NCBI GenBank assembly: GCA_036267355.1
Contig: DATAWG010000058.1
Coordinates: 1 to 64,000 of the forward strand
Length of the DNA stretch: 64,000 bases
Source of the DNA: Pirellulales bacterium
GTDB lineage: Bacteria > Planctomycetota > Planctomycetia > Pirellulales > DATAWG01
Reading direction: 5' to 3'
In this document: one piece after another, positions 1-8,396 of the stretch
Layout: each line of letters begins with the position of its first letter
Position numbering within the stretch: the first letter of the stretch is position 1
Notes under the pieces: model-generated
The model's input: the letters and a program-made list of their open reading frames with translations, nothing else
What the model was told of the DNA's origin: nothing
Databases searched by the model: none
Position numbers and translations under genes: made by a program

Positions 1-1
1 T

Positions 2-235
2 TTTCGCGCCGCGCTGTTCGAACTGCCCTGGGCCGGCCGGTGGAGGGCCGAAATTTCGATTTCCGGGCCCGCCGGCCCGGCGGAGACGGGTTGCGAGCTC
101 GAAGTGGGCGATCCCCTCCCGGCGTGGCTTACACTTTGGCCATGGGTTCTTTGGCCCATCATACTGATCGGCCTTTTCGGAGTTCACCAATTCCTCGTCC
201 GCCGGAGGCACCGCCCTGGCGGCGAGCGCGGTTAG
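2..235 (+). CDS. C-terminal part of a membrane protein, truncated by the window edge
   Basis: An open frame enters from the left edge and stops at TAG 233-235, giving 77 residues. It reads like real protein: a polar stretch with a GPAGPAE turn and ELEVGDPLPAW, then one strongly hydrophobic segment (WLTLWPWVLWPIILIGLFG) and a short Arg-rich tail (VRRRHRPGGERG). A beta-sandwich-like extracytoplasmic domain followed by one C-terminal transmembrane helix and a positive cytoplasmic tail resembles YtkA/FixH-type or copper-handling membrane proteins, but too little is present to name it. No start codon is visible because the N-terminus lies outside the window. It is followed directly by the repeat region at 249-697. 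Confidence 0.6.
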   Translation, partial: FRAALFELPWAGRWRAEISISGPAGPAETGCELEVGDPLPAWLTLWPWVLWPIILIGLFGVHQFLVRRRHRPGGERG

Positions 236-310
236 CCCGCCTTGTTCCGGTAGTGGAGCGGCGAATCGTCGGGCGAATCGCTTTGACCATCCCAAAATCC
301 AGCGTTGACG

Positions 311-459
311 AACACTAGCCCGAAGCGTAAGCGAGGATGCGCTCCGTTGCCGGCTCGCCGTCACGGACGCAGTCATCCAATGTGCACGCGGCTTTGCCGC
401 ACCCAGTGAGACGATGCCGCCGTTGCGGGGCTCCCTCGCTAACGCGTCGGGTTAGTGTT
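311..459. mobile_element. MITE-like element, copy 1 (149 bp)
   Basis: The left arm 311-336 (AACACTAGCCCGAAGCGTAA...) is nearly the reverse complement of the right arm 434-459 (...CGCGTCGGGTTAGTGTT). The roughly 97 bp between them are non-coding and include a GCGGCTTTGCCGC hairpin. There is no transposase, so if mobile it would depend on an enzyme elsewhere. The arm motif TAGCCCGAAGCG(T)NAGCGAGG recurs at 47.35 kb and 59.8-59.9 kb. Confidence 0.6.
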
Positions 460-546
460 GCGTCCCACTCGGGATCATGGATCGGTAGTGGGGCGGCGAA
501 TCGTCGGGCGAATCGCTTTGGCCATCCCAAAATCCAGCGTTGACGC

Positions 547-694
547 AACACTAGCCCGAAGCGTAAGCGAGGATGCGCTCCGTTGCGGGTCGCCGTCACG
601 AACGCAGTCATCCAATGTGCGCGCGGCTTTGCCGCCTGCAGTGAGACGATGCCGCCGTTGCGGGGCTCCCTCGCTAACGCTTCGGGTTAGTGTT
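547..694. mobile_element. MITE-like element, copy 2 (148 bp)
   Basis: Near-identical to the element at 311-459. Left arm 547-572, right arm 669-694. The symmetry extends outward to CGCAACAC...GTGTTGCG (about 544-697). It ends about 30 bp from the stop codon of the TPP enzyme gene and could affect its transcript end. Confidence 0.6.
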
Positions 695-726
695 GCGCTA
701 CGAATAATGCGAGGTGGTCATGAGCG

Positions 727-2532
727 TCATGGCTTGTTTGCAGCATGGGGCATAAAACTTTCCAGCATGCCTTTGATGCCTTGCTTGATGATGCCCCCTT
801 CGCTCGGATCACCGCGCAAAATCGTTTCGGTGAAATTCTTCGCTTGCTGGAGGGTGATGTGCGGCGGCAACGTTGGCACGTCGGGATCCGAGATCGCTTC
901 GAAAACCACCGGCCGGTCGCTTGCCAACGCTTGATCCCAGGCCGAGGCAAGCAGTTCCGGCTTCTCAACCCGAATGCCGCGCAAGCCGATCGACTCGGCG
1001 AACGATGCATAGGGGAAATCGGGCAACTCCTGGCTGGCCAGAAAGCGGATGTCGCCCATCATGATCCGCTGTTCCCAAGTGACCTGGTTCAGATCACGAT
1101 TGTTGAGCACGAGCGTGATCCAGCGCGGGTCGGACCATTCTTTCCAATACTTGGCGACCGTGATGCAGGCGTTCAGGCCGTTCATTTGCATGGCGCCGTC
1201 GCCGGTGACGGCGATGCACACCCGGTCGGGAAAACAGAATTTCGCGCCGACGGCATAGGGCACTGCCGCCCCCATCGTCGCCAGGTTGCCGCTGCCGCTG
1301 GCCATCATCCCGCGGCGAATTTTCAGATCGCGGGCGTACCAATTGGCCGTCGTACCGCTGTCGGCCGCGAGAATGCAGCGATCGGGCAGCTTCTTGCCAA
1401 GCTCCCAAAACACGCGTTCCGGATTGAGCAAGCCGTTGTTGCCGTCCAGGCTCGCGCGGCCTTCGACGACCTTCCACCAATCTTTCACGTAACCGATGAG
1501 TTTTTCCTGCCAGGAGCGATCCGACTTGCGTTCCAAGAGCGGGATGAGGGCGGCGAGCGTTTGCTTCGAATCGCCCTTGAGATTGACTTCCATCGGATAA
1601 CGCAAGCTCAGCAGCCGGCCGTCGATATCGATTTGCACGCCGCGGGCCTGTCCGACCTTGGGATAAAATTCTGCGTAGGGAAAACTGCTGCCGACGACCA
1701 GCAGCGTGTCGCACTCTTTCATCATGTCCCAGGTCGGTTTGCTGCCGAGCAAGCCGATATGGCCGGTGCAGAACGGCACCTCCTCGGGGATGACCGCTTT
1801 GCCGAGCCAGCTTTTGGCCACGCCCGCCCCAAGCAATTCGGCGATCTGGTGCACTTCGTCTTGCGCCGCGAGGGCTCCGGCGCCGACCAAGAGGGCCACT
1901 TTCTTGCCGTGATTGAGGATTTGCGCCGCTTTCGATAGATCGGTTTTGTGAGGCACCATGTAGGGCACGGGGCAACCGATGCCGCTGAGCGCATGATCGT
2001 GCCGTTGCGGCGGCTCCTCGACCGCCGATTCTTCCTGAATATCTTTTGGAAAGATGACGCAGGTGACGGCGTGTTGATCGATGGCGATGCGAAAGGCGCG
2101 GTCGATGCAATGCCGCACCGCCGCGGGACTCATCACGGTGACGCAGTATTCGCTGGCCACGTCCTTGAACAGCGATTGCAGATCGACTTCTTGCTGATAT
2201 TGGCTGCCGATGGCAGTGGTGGCCGATTGCCCGACGATGGCCACGACCGATTGGTGGTCCATTTTCGCGTCGTAAAGTCCGTTGAGCAGGTGGATGGCCC
2301 CAGGCCCGCTGGTGGCCATGCAGACGCCGACGGTGCCGGTGAACTTCGCATGGGCCGAGGCCATGAAGGCGGCCAATTCCTCGTGCCGGGCCTGGATAAA
2401 GCGCGGCTTGTCGTCATTTTTGCGCAGCCCGGCGAGCAGGCCATTGATGCCGTCGCCCGGATAGGCGTAGATCCGCTTGACGCCCCACTCTTGCATCCGC
2501 TTCATCACGAATTGGCCGACGCTGATTGCCAT
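727..2532 (-). CDS. Thiamine-pyrophosphate enzyme, pyruvate oxidase/PoxB-like
   Basis: 601 residues in the three-domain layout of pyruvate oxidase, quinone-dependent pyruvate dehydrogenase and acetolactate synthase. The N-terminal PYR domain has the catalytic glutamate in RHEELAAF (about residue 51). The middle domain is Rossmann-like (VALLVGAGALAAQDEV). The C-terminal domain has the TPP/Mg motif GDGAMQMNG followed about 25 residues later by LVLNNRDLNQVTWEQR. The family decarboxylates pyruvate or another 2-oxoacid using TPP, usually with FAD. PoxB-like is more likely than acetolactate synthase because no small subunit or branched-chain gene is nearby. ATG 2532 is chosen over the in-frame GTG at 2541 because AAGGAG lies about 9 nt upstream of it. 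It is the last gene of a minus-strand redox run starting at 7949. Confidence 0.85.
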   Translation of the reverse strand: MAISVGQFVMKRMQEWGVKRIYAYPGDGINGLLAGLRKNDDKPRFIQARHEELAAFMASAHAKFTGTVGVCMATSGPGAIHLLNGLYDAKMDHQSVVAIVGQSATTAIGSQYQQEVDLQSLFKDVASEYCVTVMSPAAVRHCIDRAFRIAIDQHAVTCVIFPKDIQEESAVEEPPQRHDHALSGIGCPVPYMVPHKTDLSKAAQILNHGKKVALLVGAGALAAQDEVHQIAELLGAGVAKSWLGKAVIPEEVPFCTGHIGLLGSKPTWDMMKECDTLLVVGSSFPYAEFYPKVGQARGVQIDIDGRLLSLRYPMEVNLKGDSKQTLAALIPLLERKSDRSWQEKLIGYVKDWWKVVEGRASLDGNNGLLNPERVFWELGKKLPDRCILAADSGTTANWYARDLKIRRGMMASGSGNLATMGAAVPYAVGAKFCFPDRVCIAVTGDGAMQMNGLNACITVAKYWKEWSDPRWITLVLNNRDLNQVTWEQRIMMGDIRFLASQELPDFPYASFAESIGLRGIRVEKPELLASAWDQALASDRPVVFEAISDPDVPTLPPHITLQQAKNFTETILRGDPSEGGIIKQGIKGMLESFMPHAANKP

Positions 2533-2629
2533 GGGTTGCACTCCTTCGTTTCAAGCAGTTCGTTTCAAGGCCATCTCTTCCGGGCGGGACGTTCGGGCTG
2601 GGCGGGATCTTTGTTGGTTTCAGGCTGCG

Positions 2630-3088
2630 TCAGGAAACCGCGGCGTCGGAATGCTCCAAATCGATCAGGGCCAAGCCGAATTCCGGACGGAATGTCTTGC
2701 GCAGATGGGCCGGCGATTCGATGACGATCAATTCCAACGTTGGCCGGACCCGCCCATTCTGCAGATGCCCGCCGTGGGCGCTGCCATCGCGCTTGGCGAC
2801 GCAGATATGGGCGTGCACTGCCGGTTTGCCGTTCGATTCGGCGATATCGCCGATGAGGCTGAGTAATTCGACTTGCTCGTTGATTTCGATCGGTTGGTAG
2901 GATTGCGACTTGAGGTCGAACCAAGCGACCGTCAGGCGTTCGAGAGCGCCGATGCCGGTGAAATGCGCTGCGCTGAGTTGTTCGTCGGCCGCGAATCGCT
3001 TGAGTTCGGTCATACAATCGTCGCCGGCGTCGAAGATCAGGCCCCATTCGCGCCGGCCCGCAATGTCGCTGAGCAATTTCGATTTCAT
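2630..3088 (-). CDS. PCC/DUF296-domain protein
   Basis: 152 residues spanning one complete PCC (DUF296) domain. Visible features are the Phe/Asp-rich start (GLIFDAGDDCMTELKRFA), the core FTGIGALERLTVAWFD, and the His-containing signature VHAHICVAKRDGSAHGGHL, whose spaced histidines bind metal in several prokaryotic members. The domain occurs alone in many bacteria and fused to AT-hooks in plants. The bacterial function is not established. It lies 40 nt after the small membrane protein gene and 97 nt before the TPP enzyme gene, consistent with one transcript. No DNA-binding motif is visible, so a metabolite- or metal-binding accessory role is the more likely reading. Confidence 0.85.
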   Translation of the reverse strand: MKSKLLSDIAGRREWGLIFDAGDDCMTELKRFAADEQLSAAHFTGIGALERLTVAWFDLKSQSYQPIEINEQVELLSLIGDIAESNGKPAVHAHICVAKRDGSAHGGHLQNGRVRPTLELIVIESPAHLRKTFRPEFGLALIDLEHSDAAVS

Positions 3089-3128
3089 GGGATATTCTTT
3101 ATTCTCATTGCTTGGGCCACACGGCCGG

Positions 3129-3644
3129 CTACCGCGCTTCGCTGCCGACGGACTCGAGCGCCCCGTAAACGGCGGCGGTCGTGACGCCGTAGGCCACGTG
3201 CCGCATCGTTTCTCCGACCACCTCCGGCAGCGGCTGCTTCCAGAGCGGGCGGGTCAGACCCAAGAGCGGGAGCCAGCCAAAATAGCCGAGCAAGTAAACG
3301 CCCATGCCGATCGCCGCGCCTTCGACCAGCGACGAACCGTTGCGGCGTTGCCCGCGCAGCATGGCGTAGGCGATTCCGGGCAGAATGCCGTAGCCGACTT
3401 GCATCGACATTGCCCCGGCGTTCTCGATCTGGCGGCGAACGGCCCCCTGCGGCAGAACCTTCGGCAAGTTCGTGGCGGCTTCGGCCTTGCGCATCATGTA
3501 TCTTCCCGGATCGCGGCGTGTTTTCGGGATCGTCTTGGGTGCGTAGGTTTCGTCGAACATGCGCATCGCCATCATTGTGGCGGTGCCGGCCAAGCCCGCC
3601 AAAGCGCCGGCCATCAAAGCGGATGTGGTGCGAGAGCAACTCAT
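3129..3644 (-). CDS. Small membrane protein of unknown function
   Basis: 171 residues. Hydrophobic segments include an N-terminal Gly/Ala-rich helix (LMAGALAGLAGTATMMAM), SMQVGYGILPGIAYAML, GAAIGMGVYLLGYFGWLPLLG and VAYGVTTAAVYGAL, so about four membrane passes. A polar loop (TYAPKTIPKTRRDPGRYMMRKAEAAT) follows the first. The layout resembles the DUF1440/YagU type of inner-membrane protein, but I cannot assign it firmly. Its ATG at 3644 overlaps the stop of the upstream SDR gene by 4 nt, indicating translational coupling. Confidence 0.7.
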   Translation of the reverse strand: MSCSRTTSALMAGALAGLAGTATMMAMRMFDETYAPKTIPKTRRDPGRYMMRKAEAATNLPKVLPQGAVRRQIENAGAMSMQVGYGILPGIAYAMLRGQRRNGSSLVEGAAIGMGVYLLGYFGWLPLLGLTRPLWKQPLPEVVGETMRHVAYGVTTAAVYGALESVGSEAR

Positions 3645-4702
3645 CGGCCGCCTCCGTTGTGAGTGTGAGCGTGGGCCAATTGTTTCTGCTTAGCTGCCTG
3701 GTCCGACGGCTTGCCGAACAAATACGTCGCCAGCCCGGCGCCGGCCAGAAGCATGCCGCCGAGCAGGCCGGCCCGATGCTTGCTGGCCCAAAGCTCGATG
3801 CTGAAGTCGCGCGACACATTGTCGAACTGTCCGTGCGCCCCGAGATCGCGTGGGATCGGCTGCCAGAAGTTATCGGGTTGATTCGGGTCGGCCGGTTCGG
3901 GCAGCATCGCGCCATCCCAGGCAGCTTTGGCCAGATAATGGTCGAGCATGCCGGGGATCACCTTTTCGCCGAGCGTGGCTTCCACGGTGGTGTAACCGAC
4001 CATGATCTCGCGGCGATCATTCTCGGCGCAAAACAGAATCGCGTCGGCGGCCACCTCGGGCTGGAAGATCGTGCCGGTGGGCCGGGCCTTGTTCGGCATC
4101 TTGTTCTTCGTCCAAGTGAACTGCGTCGTGTTCAGGGCGGGCATATTCACGACCGACACGCGCACATTGCTCTTCTCGTGGATCAATTCGCTGCGGATCG
4201 ATTCGGTGAAGCCTTGGATCGCGTGCTTGCTCGCGCAATAGGCGCTTTGCAGCGGAATCGAGCGGAATGCCAGCGCCGAGCCGACTTGGATAATGACGCC
4301 GCGATCGCGCGGCATCATCCGCTCCAGGGCGCAACGCGTGCCATACACGTTGCCAAGAAAGGTGACTTCGACGATATGGCGAAATTCCTCGGGAGTCATC
4401 TTCATGAACGGGCTGTACATCGACACCATGGCGTTGTTGATCCACAGATCGATGGGCCCGAACTCGCGCTCGGCCGCTTCGGCCGCGGCTTGAACCTGAT
4501 CGTATTTGCTGACGTCGGCGACGACGGCGAGCGCTTTGCCGCCGCGGTGTTCGACATCGCGCTTGGCGCCATCGAGGCCTTCCTTTCCGCGGGCGAGCAG
4601 CACGATTTTCACACCGCGATCGGCGAAGAGCCGGGCCGTCGCCCGGCCCACGCCGCCCGATGCGCCGGTGATCACCACGACGGTGTCTTTGTCGATTTGC
4701 AT
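3641..4702 (-). CDS. Short-chain dehydrogenase/reductase with a hydrophobic C-terminal tail
   Basis: 353 residues. Residues 1-260 form a classical SDR domain: cofactor motif TGASGGVG near residue 12, structural NNAM at 89-92, catalytic Ser142 in QVGSALA, and Tyr155/Lys159 in YCASK. The enzyme should oxidise or reduce an alcohol/carbonyl pair with NAD(P). The substrate cannot be told. The unusual part is the C-terminus: after about 60 polar residues comes GLLGGMLLAGAGLATYLFG and a Lys/His-rich end, which looks like a single membrane anchor. The upstream neighbour also ends in a hydrophobic tail, suggesting both are held at the membrane. Confidence 0.9.
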   Translation of the reverse strand: MQIDKDTVVVITGASGGVGRATARLFADRGVKIVLLARGKEGLDGAKRDVEHRGGKALAVVADVSKYDQVQAAAEAAEREFGPIDLWINNAMVSMYSPFMKMTPEEFRHIVEVTFLGNVYGTRCALERMMPRDRGVIIQVGSALAFRSIPLQSAYCASKHAIQGFTESIRSELIHEKSNVRVSVVNMPALNTTQFTWTKNKMPNKARPTGTIFQPEVAADAILFCAENDRREIMVGYTTVEATLGEKVIPGMLDHYLAKAAWDGAMLPEPADPNQPDNFWQPIPRDLGAHGQFDNVSRDFSIELWASKHRAGLLGGMLLAGAGLATYLFGKPSDQAAKQKQLAHAHTHNGGGR

Positions 4703-4748
4703 GATTCGATGCTTCCTGTTGTTCGTGGCCTGTGATAGGAATCGCCGT

Positions 4749-7700
4749 TTACTCGTCGGCTTGACGGCGGCAGTATCGCCCTATCGCCCATGCACTCAAA
4801 CCGACGGCCAACGCGCCCGCGCCGACTGCCGCCGCGGCATGGAGCATTCCGGCCCGCTGCGACCGTTTTCGCCGGCCGACCATTCGTTCCTCGGGCCGCT
4901 GCCCTGCCACCTGCTCGTCGCCGCGGACCGCCATCTGGAGCACTTGCGCGATGTGCAGCGCGGCCCGATCGGTCTGCTGCTCGATCTGCTCCTGGCAACT
5001 GAAGCCGTCGGCGATAATCAGTTCGTCGAGCGCGGCGCGGCGAACTTCCGGCAGCAGCATTCGTTCGCCGGCCGCCACGCCGACTTCGTAGTGATCGTTT
5101 TCCTTTTCGTATCCGAAAGCGCCGGCCATGCCGCAGCAGCCGGTTTCGGGCAGCCGATAGTTGAGGTGCATGTTGTCGTAGACTTCTTTTTCGGCAAACA
5201 GCTTGCCAATCTCCTTGTCGTTCAGCGTGTCGAGGGCCTTTTGATGACAATGGCCGTGGACGATCGCTTTGCGCGGCAGCGGCGGGATCGGATAGTCGGC
5301 CGCTTTCTGGCGCAGGAAATCGGCCAACGTGTAGGTGAGTTCGCGGAGCCGCTTGGCGTCTTCATCGTGCGGCAGCATGTCTTTCAGTTCGTCTTTGAAA
5401 GCGGCCCAGCAACTCGGCTCGAGCACGACCAGCGGCACGCCGGCTCGATAGTAGGGGCGCAATTTCTCGAGCATATCGATCCACCAGCGCTTGGCCATGC
5501 CGAGAAAACCATAGTCGTAGAGCGGTCGGCCACAACAGACATCCGCCATCGGAACGTGAACCCGGAAGCCGGCATCTTCCAAAACCTCCGTCGCGGCAAT
5601 CGCCACGTCGGGATGGAAATGATCGTTGAAGGTGTCGGCAAACACGACGACCGGCGGTCCATCGGGATGCTTGGCTTCGTGCGAGCGGAACCATTGCTTG
5701 AATGTTTGCGGGGCGAAGGCGGGAATCTTGCGCTTCGGATGCACGCCCGCCATGAATTTCGCCACTCGGCTCAATCCGGGCAATTGCGTAAACAGATTTG
5801 CCAGCGACGGAGCTACCGACGCCAATCGCGACCAAATATGGATCCAACCGAAGGCGTAGGCGTGGCGTGGCCGGAGGCGGCCTTCGTAGTAGTGGCTGAG
5901 GAATTCGGCCTTGTACGTGGCGATGTCGACGTTGACGGGGCAATCTCCCTTGCAGCCTTTGCAGGAGAAGCAGAGATCGAGGGCGTCTTTCACTTCCTCG
6001 CTTTTCCAGCCGTCCTTGATTATTTCGCCGTTCATCATTTCAAACAGCATTCGCGCCCGGCCGCGAGTGGAATGCTTTTCTTCCCGAGTGACCATGTAGG
6101 ACGGGCACATCGTGCCCCCCTTCTCACGCCGGCACGCGGCCACACCCACGCACCGCAGCGCCGCCCGGGCAAAGCTGTGTTGATCGTCGCTGAAGCTGAA
6201 GTGCGTTTTCGGCTCGGGCGGGTTGTAGTCGGGCCCGACGCGCATATTTTCCGTGATGCCATAGGCCGGGCCTTCGAGGTTGATCAGTTTGCCCGTGCTC
6301 ATGCGATTGGCCGGATCCCAGATGCGTTTGAACTCGGTGAAGGCCTGCATGATTTCGTCGCCGAACATCCGCGGCAGGAATTGGCCGCGGGCTTGCCCAT
6401 CGCCATGCTCGCCGGATGCGACGCCGCCAAAGCGGACGACCAGATCGACCGCTTCGTCCATGAACCGCTTGTATTTTTCGATCCCGGGCGCGGTGTAGAG
6501 ATCGAATTGCGCGCGACAGTGGATGCAGCCCTGGCCGATATGGCCGTAGAGCGCAGGATGGTAGTCGTATTTATCGAACAGCGCTCGCAGCTCGCGGAGA
6601 TATTGCGGCACGACGTCGACCGGCACGGCGGAATCCTCCCAGCCGGGCCAGGTGTCGGGCTGGCCGGGTATCCAGGCGGTGCTGCCGAGGCCCCCCTCGC
6701 GCACCTTCCAAATCATTTCTTCCTGCTTCGGGTCGTCGTAGAGCTTCATATCGACCGGAGCGCGATCGCCCAAGCCGCGCACGTGATCCATCATGCGGCG
6801 GGCCTGATCGTCGCTATCCTGTTTCGATTCGCCGCCGAATTCGACCAGCAGAAACGCCGGCCCCTCGGGCAAGATCGCCAGGCTGGCGTTTTCATCGCCC
6901 TTCTGCTTCACGTAGTGGAATAAGAGCTTGTCGATTCCTTCGCAGGCGGTGGGATTGAATTTCAGCACCTCTTCGCCGCATTCGGCGGCGGTGTAGAGGT
7001 CTTTGAAACCGAGCATCGCGACGCTGCGCTCCTTTGGCGCGGGAACCAAGTGCAGGGTCGCTTCGAGGATTGTCACCAGCGTGGATTCGGAGCCGACCAG
7101 CGCCCGAGCGACGTTGAATCCCTTTTCCGGCAGCAGATCGTCGAGGTTGTAGCCCGACACGCGGCGCTCGAGCTTGGGAAATTTTTGGCGAATCGTGTCG
7201 CCGTAGCGCTCGACGAGCCGTTTGAGCGCGGCATAGATTTCGCCTTGCCGGCCGCCGGCATGAAGGTAGGCTTCGAGCTCGTCGGGCGAAGTCGGGCCGA
7301 CATGCATCCGCGTGCCGTCGTAGAGCAAGATGTCGAGCGAATGTGTATTGTCGCTCATCCGCACGCCGAATCCGTGCTTCTTGCTCAACAGGGAATGGCT
7401 GCCGCAGGAATTGTTGCCGAGCATGCCGCCGATCGTGCAGCGGCTATGCGTGGCAGGATCCGGGCCGAAGAACAGGCCGGCCTGGGTCTTCGCGGTTTCG
7501 CGAAAATGATCGAGCACGCAACCGGGCTGCACGCGGCCGAGGCGACGGCCGGCATCGATATCGACCACGTGGTGCATGTATTTCGAGAAATCGATCACCA
7601 CGGCCACATTGCAGCATTGCCCGGCGAGACTGGTGCCGGCGCCGCGCGAAAGAACGGGCGCCCCGTGTTCGCGGGCCAGCCGCACGATGGTTTCGACATC

Positions 7701-7949
7701 TTGTACGTGCCGCGGAATCGTCACCCCGATCGGCGCCTGGCGATAATTCGAGCCGTCGGTCGCGTAGAGTGCGCGCGTGCCATCGTCGAAGCGCACTTCG
7801 CCGTCAATTTCCTTCCGCAAGGCGGCTTCCAGTGCGGCTGCGTCGCTGGCGCCGATTTTGGTTCGCGAGTCGTCGATTTTCAGGCGTTCAAAACGATCCA
7901 CCGCGGAGTTATTCGGGAGAGCAGGCAAAACCGGAAGTTTTCGAATCAT
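4749..7949 (-). CDS. FAD- and Fe-S-containing oxidoreductase, D-lactate/glycolate-oxidase type, with membrane tail
   Basis: 1066 residues, a fusion like YdiJ-type D-2-hydroxyacid or D-lactate dehydrogenases. Residues about 45-280 are a FAD_binding_4 domain (GVTIPRHVQDVETIVRLA; GAGTSLAGQCCNVAVVID). Then follow an FAD-oxidase C-terminal domain with HGDGQARG, two ferredoxin-like clusters (CVGVAACRREKGGTMCPSY; CFSCKGCKGDCPVNVD), and two CCG motifs (CCGRPLYDYGF; ETGCCGMAGAFG). It probably oxidises a 2-hydroxy acid and passes electrons through Fe-S clusters to quinone. After the second CCG domain the chain adds a hydrophobic helix (AGMLHAAAAVGAGALAVGL) and a basic end, a likely membrane anchor. First gene of the minus-strand run; the SDR gene follows after 46 nt. 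Confidence 0.9.
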   Translation of the reverse strand: MIRKLPVLPALPNNSAVDRFERLKIDDSRTKIGASDAAALEAALRKEIDGEVRFDDGTRALYATDGSNYRQAPIGVTIPRHVQDVETIVRLAREHGAPVLSRGAGTSLAGQCCNVAVVIDFSKYMHHVVDIDAGRRLGRVQPGCVLDHFRETAKTQAGLFFGPDPATHSRCTIGGMLGNNSCGSHSLLSKKHGFGVRMSDNTHSLDILLYDGTRMHVGPTSPDELEAYLHAGGRQGEIYAALKRLVERYGDTIRQKFPKLERRVSGYNLDDLLPEKGFNVARALVGSESTLVTILEATLHLVPAPKERSVAMLGFKDLYTAAECGEEVLKFNPTACEGIDKLLFHYVKQKGDENASLAILPEGPAFLLVEFGGESKQDSDDQARRMMDHVRGLGDRAPVDMKLYDDPKQEEMIWKVREGGLGSTAWIPGQPDTWPGWEDSAVPVDVVPQYLRELRALFDKYDYHPALYGHIGQGCIHCRAQFDLYTAPGIEKYKRFMDEAVDLVVRFGGVASGEHGDGQARGQFLPRMFGDEIMQAFTEFKRIWDPANRMSTGKLINLEGPAYGITENMRVGPDYNPPEPKTHFSFSDDQHSFARAALRCVGVAACRREKGGTMCPSYMVTREEKHSTRGRARMLFEMMNGEIIKDGWKSEEVKDALDLCFSCKGCKGDCPVNVDIATYKAEFLSHYYEGRLRPRHAYAFGWIHIWSRLASVAPSLANLFTQLPGLSRVAKFMAGVHPKRKIPAFAPQTFKQWFRSHEAKHPDGPPVVVFADTFNDHFHPDVAIAATEVLEDAGFRVHVPMADVCCGRPLYDYGFLGMAKRWWIDMLEKLRPYYRAGVPLVVLEPSCWAAFKDELKDMLPHDEDAKRLRELTYTLADFLRQKAADYPIPPLPRKAIVHGHCHQKALDTLNDKEIGKLFAEKEVYDNMHLNYRLPETGCCGMAGAFGYEKENDHYEVGVAAGERMLLPEVRRAALDELIIADGFSCQEQIEQQTDRAALHIAQVLQMAVRGDEQVAGQRPEERMVGRRKRSQRAGMLHAAAAVGAGALAVGLSAWAIGRYCRRQADE

Positions 7950-8396
7950 TTTGGATGAGCCCTGCGGTGCCGGTGAAAAAGCGTTTTACTTCGCTGCTGA
8001 GCCCGGTCCACGTCCGGCGGGAAGCAGCTATCGATCTCCATGCGATCGATTCAAAAACGATCATGGTGGGCGCGATTCAAGCTCCGCCGGATTACAACTG
8101 CGGTGGCTTATCGAGAGGCAGGCGGTTTCTAAAGCCGTGCGGACACAAACCGGTCGGCGGATGTCCGGCATTGCACAAAACGTGCCACCAGCGCCACGCC
8201 GGGAGAGACGCCGCCAGCGTAAAGACGGCCCACGCCAGCGCAGACGGCACATGGAGTGCCTACTACGTAGCGGGCATCCTCCGTATGCCGTCGGCCACCC
8301 GAAACGGGTGCCACCATCGTGATGGAGCGTTTCGTTTCACCGCGAGCAGAGTTTTAGCGGCGTCCGATTGTGTGAGTGGGCGAATCGGCATCGACG
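7950..8396. other. Intergenic region with one palindromic repeat
   Basis: No gene was recognised between the FAD/Fe-S oxidase start and the stop of the secreted giant. The open frames here are shadows. The region must hold the promoter of the oxidase operon (reading left), but no convincing -35/-10 or -24/-12 pair was found. A GG/GC pair with 9-nt spacing just upstream of the oxidase start is one base too short for sigma-54. The palindrome at 8241-8291 is listed separately. Confidence 0.6.
8241..8291. repeat. Palindromic repeat of the GGCACAC...GTGTGCC family, copy 1
   Basis: Arms GACGGCACATGGAGTGCC (from 8242) and GGGCATCCTCCGTATGCCGT (from 8271) are imperfect inverted copies meeting at CTACTACGTAGC. 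A cleaner copy of the same family lies at 54704-54804. The position between convergent transcript ends or starts fits a REP-type element. Confidence 0.6.

Larger units (their letters stand above)
249..697. repeat. Tandem duplication of a unit of about 235 bp
   Basis: The stretch beginning GGTAGTGGAGCGGCGAATCG at 249 recurs at 484 with only scattered substitutions, so the units run 249-483 and 484 to about 697. Each unit holds one MITE-like element bounded by inverted arms. Short open frames here are repeat translations (for example RRVSEG-type peptides), not genes. Nothing else was recognised between 236 and 726. Confidence 0.85.

Noticed and set aside
745-1938. 397-residue plus-strand open frame
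   Set aside because: Antisense to the TPP enzyme; His/Arg/Ala-rich without motifs.
4506-6923. 805-residue plus-strand open frame
   Set aside because: Antisense shadow of the FAD/Fe-S oxidoreductase; no family motif, and the minus strand carries unmistakable Fe-S and FAD motifs.
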